DNA of 64,000 bases from Streptomyces sp. AJS327 (lineage in GTDB: Bacteria > Actinomycetota > Actinomycetes > Streptomycetales > Streptomycetaceae). The number at the start of each line of letters is the position of its first letter. Position 1 is the stretch's first letter. The notes beneath the pieces are model-generated. The model saw only the letters and a list, made by a program, of their open reading frames with translations, did not search any database and was not told where the DNA came from. Positions 59,908-64,000 of the stretch are shown here, piece by piece. The translations under genes and the position numbers were made by a program. The stretch is taken from contig NZ_SKBR01000001.1 of assembly GCF_013450295.1 (NCBI RefSeq), positions 1,624,501 through 1,688,500 on the forward strand, given 5' to 3'.

Positions 59908-61231
59908 CGCACCCCGCGGCCCCGCTCGCCGGGGCCGCCCGCTGCCGTGGCTCCCGTGCCGCCGCGCCCCACCCGACGACGGTGGGCGCGGCGGCACGGC
60001 TGGTTCCGGCACCGGCCGCCCCGGCACCCGCCGCCCACCGCGACCCCGGCCCCCACGACGCCCGTCAGCAGACCCCGGCAGCCTCGGACCCCCTGCCCCG
60101 ATCGCCCTCTCCGGTCACCCCTCCCTCCTCCAGCCCCTCCCCGATCTCCCTTGCCACGCCCGCCGGTTGACGCGGCCACCCGCCCGACGCGCCCACGTGC
60201 GCGGACGGGTGACCCGCCGTCTCCGTCGCCTCAGCTCCTCAACCGCCGGGCCATCCACTCCCGTTGGCTCTGATTCGCTCGCGCTGTGAGCCGACCGCGA
60301 GATCCCTGCCGGTCGCCTTCGCCCGCACTGCGCTGACGCGAGGCGGAGACAGGCGTCGCGCTGGCTGGCACCGGGGCGCGGGGGTGAACGAGCGCCGTCT
60401 CGCGTGAGCCGGCAGTCGGACCGTGCGCGGCCCTCCGTTCACGGCGCGGGACTCATCCACTGGAGGTCCGGAGTGTGGTGGTACGCGGGGATATCACAGG
60501 AGGGCTCCTCGTTCAGTAAGGAAGCGTTATTCCGTGCTGAATGGGCTGGCGTGGTGCCGTGGTAGCCGAATGGGGACAGCGAATGACTCGCGGACGTCCC
60601 GGTGTTCCCGGATTGAGGTCACCCGGCTGACCACGAGTGGGTCAGTGAAATGCTGGCCGAGCCCGCCCTCCCCGGACACGGGGTGCTGTTGTGAAGATAG
60701 ATTTGACCCCAGGGGTTCGCCCCTGCCATTCCCCTGGCCCTTTCTACTGGGGTCCGGTATTGAGGTGTGCGGGCTTTCGCTGTTTCTCGACGAGGCGGTT
60801 CTTCCCGGAACGGACGTCGCTCGCGTGTCGGCGTGCCGAAGGTGCTGTTCCGGACCTGATTGAGCAACCATTCAGTAACTTCCGTTCCTGTAACGGCAGT
60901 CCCGTCTGAGCGAAAGATGAGCTAGCCTGAGCCGGGAGTTGACCCGAGGGGGCGCGGCAATCGCGGGGTTAATGATCCACTTACCCTCGGATCGCTGGGA
61001 CGTGGTGTCGGCGACGGATGATGTGAACCCTGGAATCCGACGTATTTCTGACAGCGTATCCGTCCCGATCTCACTCGTCCCGTGAGTCAATCAATGTTGG
61101 GGGCTTATCAGGAGTCATGGCGGTGCGCATCTCAGGTTGAGGTAAGAGTACGGGCGCGACCGGTTCCGCTTGCTGGTCGCGTATGACGATTCAGGCTGTG
61201 TTCAGTCTGAGTAGATAGGCGATTCATTATC
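59908..61231. other. Long non-coding region before the LAL regulator, falling in GC content
   Basis: About 1.3 kb without a recognised gene; ORFs lack codon bias. From ~60480 the sequence becomes noticeably less GC-rich, with possible promoter elements TTGACC (60939-60944) and TAGATA (61212-61217). Likely a large regulatory region or decayed DNA flanking the following regulator. Confidence 0.5.
59916..59938 (+). terminator. Terminator hairpin after terB-like gene
   Basis: GCGGCCCCG-CTCGC-CGGGGCCGC, perfect 9-bp stem, nine bases beyond the stop. Confidence 0.7.
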
Positions 61232-64000
61232 ATGCAGCAGGAATCTGCCGTGCGATGTGATCCCTCGCGACTCATCGAGCGACGCCACCACATTCAGTTC
61301 CTGGACACCAGGTTGCGTTCCGGGAAGGACAGCAGGGGCGGATTCGTTCTCGTAGAGGGCGCTTTCGGTACTGGAAAGACCGCGTTGCTCAACTCGGTCC
61401 GAAGTTCCGCGGAGCGTGAGGGGTTCGTCGTGCTGCGTGCAAAAGGTAGTCAGTTCGAGTCCGGTTTCCCCTACGGTATTGTGCGACAGCTCTTCGAGGA
61501 GACGCTCGCCGCCGTAACCGCCGAACAGCGCGCTGCCCTCCTGGATGGACAAGCAGTGTTGGCCGCGCCACTGTTCGACTATCAGGAACAGTCAGACGTA
61601 GGTGATGTGGGGGAGCTGGGAACGGGAGATCCAGAATGGGAGGAGCCGGTCCGGCGCGGACTCCATCAGCTGATCGTCAATCTCTCCAGTGCCGCACCCG
61701 TGGTGCTACTGATCGACGACCTGCACTGGGCTGACGAGGCGTCCCTGCGTTTCCTGCGTCATAGCGGCAGTCGGCTGGAGGAGCTTCCGGTTCTCTGCTG
61801 CGCCTCCGCCGTCGACACCCGTGGCGATCGGCAACTGGCCGACGCGCGGGCCTCTCTCGATGTGGTATCTCCGCTGCGTCTTCCCGTGGGACCTCTCACC
61901 GAGACGGCCGTGACGGACGTCCTCGGCACGCACGCCGGTGTGTCTCTGGAGCCCGAGGCGGTACGTGCCCTCTATCGGATGACATCCGGTAATCCCTTCC
62001 TCTTACGTGAACTCGTCACCGAGGTACGCCAGGAGCACGGTGACGAGGCCCTCCGGGATCCCCACGTCATCGCGCGAGCCGCGCCGCGGGCCGTCGCCCG
62101 CGCCGTGCAGGACTGGATCCAGTGCGCTCCGGCTGAACGAGCCAGTGCCGCCCTGGAGTTGGCCTCGGCCCTCGCGGTCCTGGAGGCTGCCAGCGGTGTC
62201 AGTCAACTGGCCGGGTTGGCCGGACTCGGTGACCAGTCGGCCGAAGACGGGGTCGCCGCCCTGCGTGACCTGGGCATCATCTCTCCTGACTCGCCCTTGC
62301 GCTTCACCTCCCCGGTCGTCCGCAACGCGCTCTACGAGCAATTGCCGCAGTCCTTCCGCTACCGGGTGCACTGGTCCGCCGCGCAGTCCCTGGACGAGGC
62401 GGCCGCCCCGCCGGAACGCGTCGCCCAGCACCTGCTGCACGCCCCTCCGGTCAACGACGATGGCCGTACCGCGCGTATCCTCGTCGCCGCCGCCACGACC
62501 GCCCTGCACGAAGCGGACCACTCCCTCGCCCTCGCTCTCTTCCGCCGAGCGCTGCGGGAGTCGGTTCAGGATGAGGCCCTCCCCGAGTTGCTCGCTGGGC
62601 TGGGTGAGGCCGAGGCGCGTCTCGGTGAGCCCGGCGCCATCGAGCACCTCACCCGTGCACTGGAGCTGACGGAAGAGCCCATCGCGCGGGCCAGGGTCGC
62701 GCTGCATCTGGGACGGGAACTCAGCGAGGCCGCCTGCTTCGAGTCCGCGATGAAGGTGCTCCGGACCGCGCACGACGATGTGCGGGAGGTCGACGAGGAG
62801 TTGGCCTTATGTCTGCAATCCGAGTTGGTCCTGCTGGAGCAGATGCTCCCTGACAAGGCTGACAGGGGGACCCGGGGCGCTGAGCTCCGGGACCGAGAGC
62901 CGATCGAGGGCCCTGGCTCCATGGGTTCCACCTTGACCGGTCTGGCGAGAAGGGCCCTCCAGGCGTTGCTCAGTGGGAAGTCCGGGCAGGAGGTGGAGGC
63001 TCTCTGCGATGAGGCCCTCGCCCGCGCCTGGCCCTTCCCGGAGGTGGTGGAAGACCCCTCGGAGGTCGTGTGGCCACTTGCCTTCTCCCTGCACTGCTGT
63101 GGTCGGCTGTCCGATGCCCGGACGGTGCTGGACGACACCATCCAGCACGCGGTGTCCCGGGGGTTCGACGCGCGCTCAACGGATCTGCGGGCGTTGCGTG
63201 GGATGGTGAACCTCGCACGGGGCATGCTGTCCGAGGCGGAGAGCGACGCCGCCGCGTTTCTGCGCGAGGATGACACGCCCGAACGTTCCATGATCCGGCC
63301 CTACGCCACCTACACCCTGACGGAGCTGCTGCGGCTACGGGGGCAGCCGGAGTTGGCGGCGGGAGTACTCGCACGGGAGGGGGTCGCCCGCGAATCGACC
63401 TCCCGTCGTACCGAACCGCTCATGTGCGTGATCGCGCGTGGGCGAATACGGATGGGGAAGGGTGAAGTCGAGGCGGCTGTACGGGACTTCACGCACGTCA
63501 TCGAGAGGCTGGGACAGGCCGGGCTGATCAGCCCGGCGTTCAGCCCCGCCGCGGCCAAGGCGAGGGGGCTCACCATGCTGGGCCGCCACGCCGAGGCGCG
63601 GCGGATCGCCGGTTCCTTCCTGGACGAGGCCAGACGGTTCGGTGGGGCGACCGTTCTGGGCCGGGGACTGGCGACCTTCGGGCTCACCATGCGGGGGCCG
63701 GAAGGCGTCGCGTACCTGGAGGAGGCCGCACGGGTACTTGAGGGTTCCTCCGCCGTGATGAGCCGGGTGGAGATCCTGCTCCACCTCGGCTCGGAGCTGC
63801 GGCGCAACGGGCAGTTCGCGCGCGCCCGAAAGCACCTGCGCGTCGTCGTGGACCTGGCGGAGAGCGCGGGAGCCGTTCACTACGTCAAACGGGCTCGTGA
63901 GGATCTGGCCGCGATGGGCGTGCGGCTCCGTGAGCCGGCCCGGACCGGGCCGCCTCCGGGGCTCACCCCGCGCGAGTACCGGGTCGCCGCACTCGCGGCC
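61232..64000 (+). CDS. LAL-type LuxR-family transcriptional activator, partial, two TTA codons
   Basis: The frame runs through the right edge (923 codons present). The N-terminus has a P-loop ATPase (VEGAFGTGKTALL, Walker A at 43-50; VVLLIDDLHWADEAS, Walker B near 157), then a long helical TPR-like region; the last residues (GLTPREYRVAALAA) are the start of a LuxR helix-turn-helix. This is the layout of large ATP-binding LuxR (LAL) pathway-specific activators. Codons 258 (62003-62005) and 526 (62807-62809) are TTA, indicating bldA dependence. The ATG has no clear ribosome site. The controlled cluster is probably to the right. Confidence 0.93.
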   Translation, partial: MQQESAVRCDPSRLIERRHHIQFLDTRLRSGKDSRGGFVLVEGAFGTGKTALLNSVRSSAEREGFVVLRAKGSQFESGFPYGIVRQLFEETLAAVTAEQRAALLDGQAVLAAPLFDYQEQSDVGDVGELGTGDPEWEEPVRRGLHQLIVNLSSAAPVVLLIDDLHWADEASLRFLRHSGSRLEELPVLCCASAVDTRGDRQLADARASLDVVSPLRLPVGPLTETAVTDVLGTHAGVSLEPEAVRALYRMTSGNPFLLRELVTEVRQEHGDEALRDPHVIARAAPRAVARAVQDWIQCAPAERASAALELASALAVLEAASGVSQLAGLAGLGDQSAEDGVAALRDLGIISPDSPLRFTSPVVRNALYEQLPQSFRYRVHWSAAQSLDEAAAPPERVAQHLLHAPPVNDDGRTARILVAAATTALHEADHSLALALFRRALRESVQDEALPELLAGLGEAEARLGEPGAIEHLTRALELTEEPIARARVALHLGRELSEAACFESAMKVLRTAHDDVREVDEELALCLQSELVLLEQMLPDKADRGTRGAELRDREPIEGPGSMGSTLTGLARRALQALLSGKSGQEVEALCDEALARAWPFPEVVEDPSEVVWPLAFSLHCCGRLSDARTVLDDTIQHAVSRGFDARSTDLRALRGMVNLARGMLSEAESDAAAFLREDDTPERSMIRPYATYTLTELLRLRGQPELAAGVLAREGVARESTSRRTEPLMCVIARGRIRMGKGEVEAAVRDFTHVIERLGQAGLISPAFSPAAAKARGLTMLGRHAEARRIAGSFLDEARRFGGATVLGRGLATFGLTMRGPEGVAYLEEAARVLEGSSAVMSRVEILLHLGSELRRNGQFARARKHLRVVVDLAESAGAVHYVKRAREDLAAMGVRLREPARTGPPPGLTPREYRVAALAA

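Noticed and set aside
60423..60909. Overlapping short ORFs on both strands before the LAL gene
   Set aside because: No codon bias, no ribosome sites, no recognisable family.
1..64000. tRNA, rRNA, CRISPR, transposase, attachment sites
   Set aside because: Looked for clover-leaf, repeat-spacer and transposase signatures by eye; none was seen, though a covariance-model search was not possible.

Overview
The window looks like a chromosomal segment of a Streptomyces or close relative. The sequence is very GC-rich with strong third-position G/C bias, GTG starts and four-base GTGA/ATGA gene overlaps are common, and rare TTA codons sit in a few genes that look regulatory or developmental. The family content is also typical: DUF3073, MarP, mycothiol-type nitroreductase, a large LAL regulator and many TetR/GntR/MarR regulators. 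No rRNA, tRNA, CRISPR array, IS element or phage module was recognised.

Layout, left to right. 1-1.6 kb: end of a dnaE2-type polymerase gene, coupled to an ImuB-like Y-family protein. 1.6-5.1 kb: a copper island with three CsoR-type palindromes, copZ-like and copA genes, a His-rich exported protein, and a tiny CsoR-boxed ORF. 5.4-12 kb: PPOX flavoprotein, DoxX/MarR divergent pair, MarP-like protease, GntR, AAA ATPase. 12.2-23.4 kb: a cell-surface glycan island with a GH39-like hydrolase, a TTA-containing DPM-like glycosyltransferase, a GT2-deacetylase fusion, a 1423-residue flippase-glycosyltransferase fusion, a CelD-like N-acyltransferase and a membrane protein. 24-29.4 kb: hmgA with a HutC-type regulator, then aldehyde and alcohol dehydrogenases. 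29.6-37.2 kb: an acyl-CoA catabolic block (two TetR, MaoC, SDR, quinone oxidoreductase, ACAD, APH-type kinase) with two shared operator motifs. The ACAD+APH+SDR set recalls 4-hydroxyacyl-CoA processing. 37.4-48.6 kb: mixed metabolism (PRTase-like, gluconokinase, DUF202 pair, NUDIX, FAD dehydrogenase, nitrilase, sulfotransferase, nitroreductase, type II thioesterase, CopD, TetR with two small membrane proteins).

49.5-55.6 kb is the most unusual part. It holds a Sfp-type PPTase, DUF3073, a SpeD (AdoMet decarboxylase)-like pyruvoyl enzyme with an altered active site, and, divergently, a three-gene overlapping unit: a branched-polyamine synthase (BpsA-like) fused to a GNAT domain, an FkbH-like HAD/acyltransferase, and a lone acyl carrier protein. 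Together these suggest a pathway joining an ACP-borne (perhaps glyceryl) unit to an aminopropylated amine. The bpsA leader carries a possible leader peptide, an upstream ORF and hairpins suggestive of attenuation.

55.7-60 kb: TerD, a pair of CBS-domain (CorC/HlyC-like) membrane proteins, and TerB. After about 1.2 kb of less GC-rich non-coding DNA, the window ends inside a LAL-family (LuxR) regulator with two TTA codons, a typical pathway-specific activator; its target cluster probably continues to the right.
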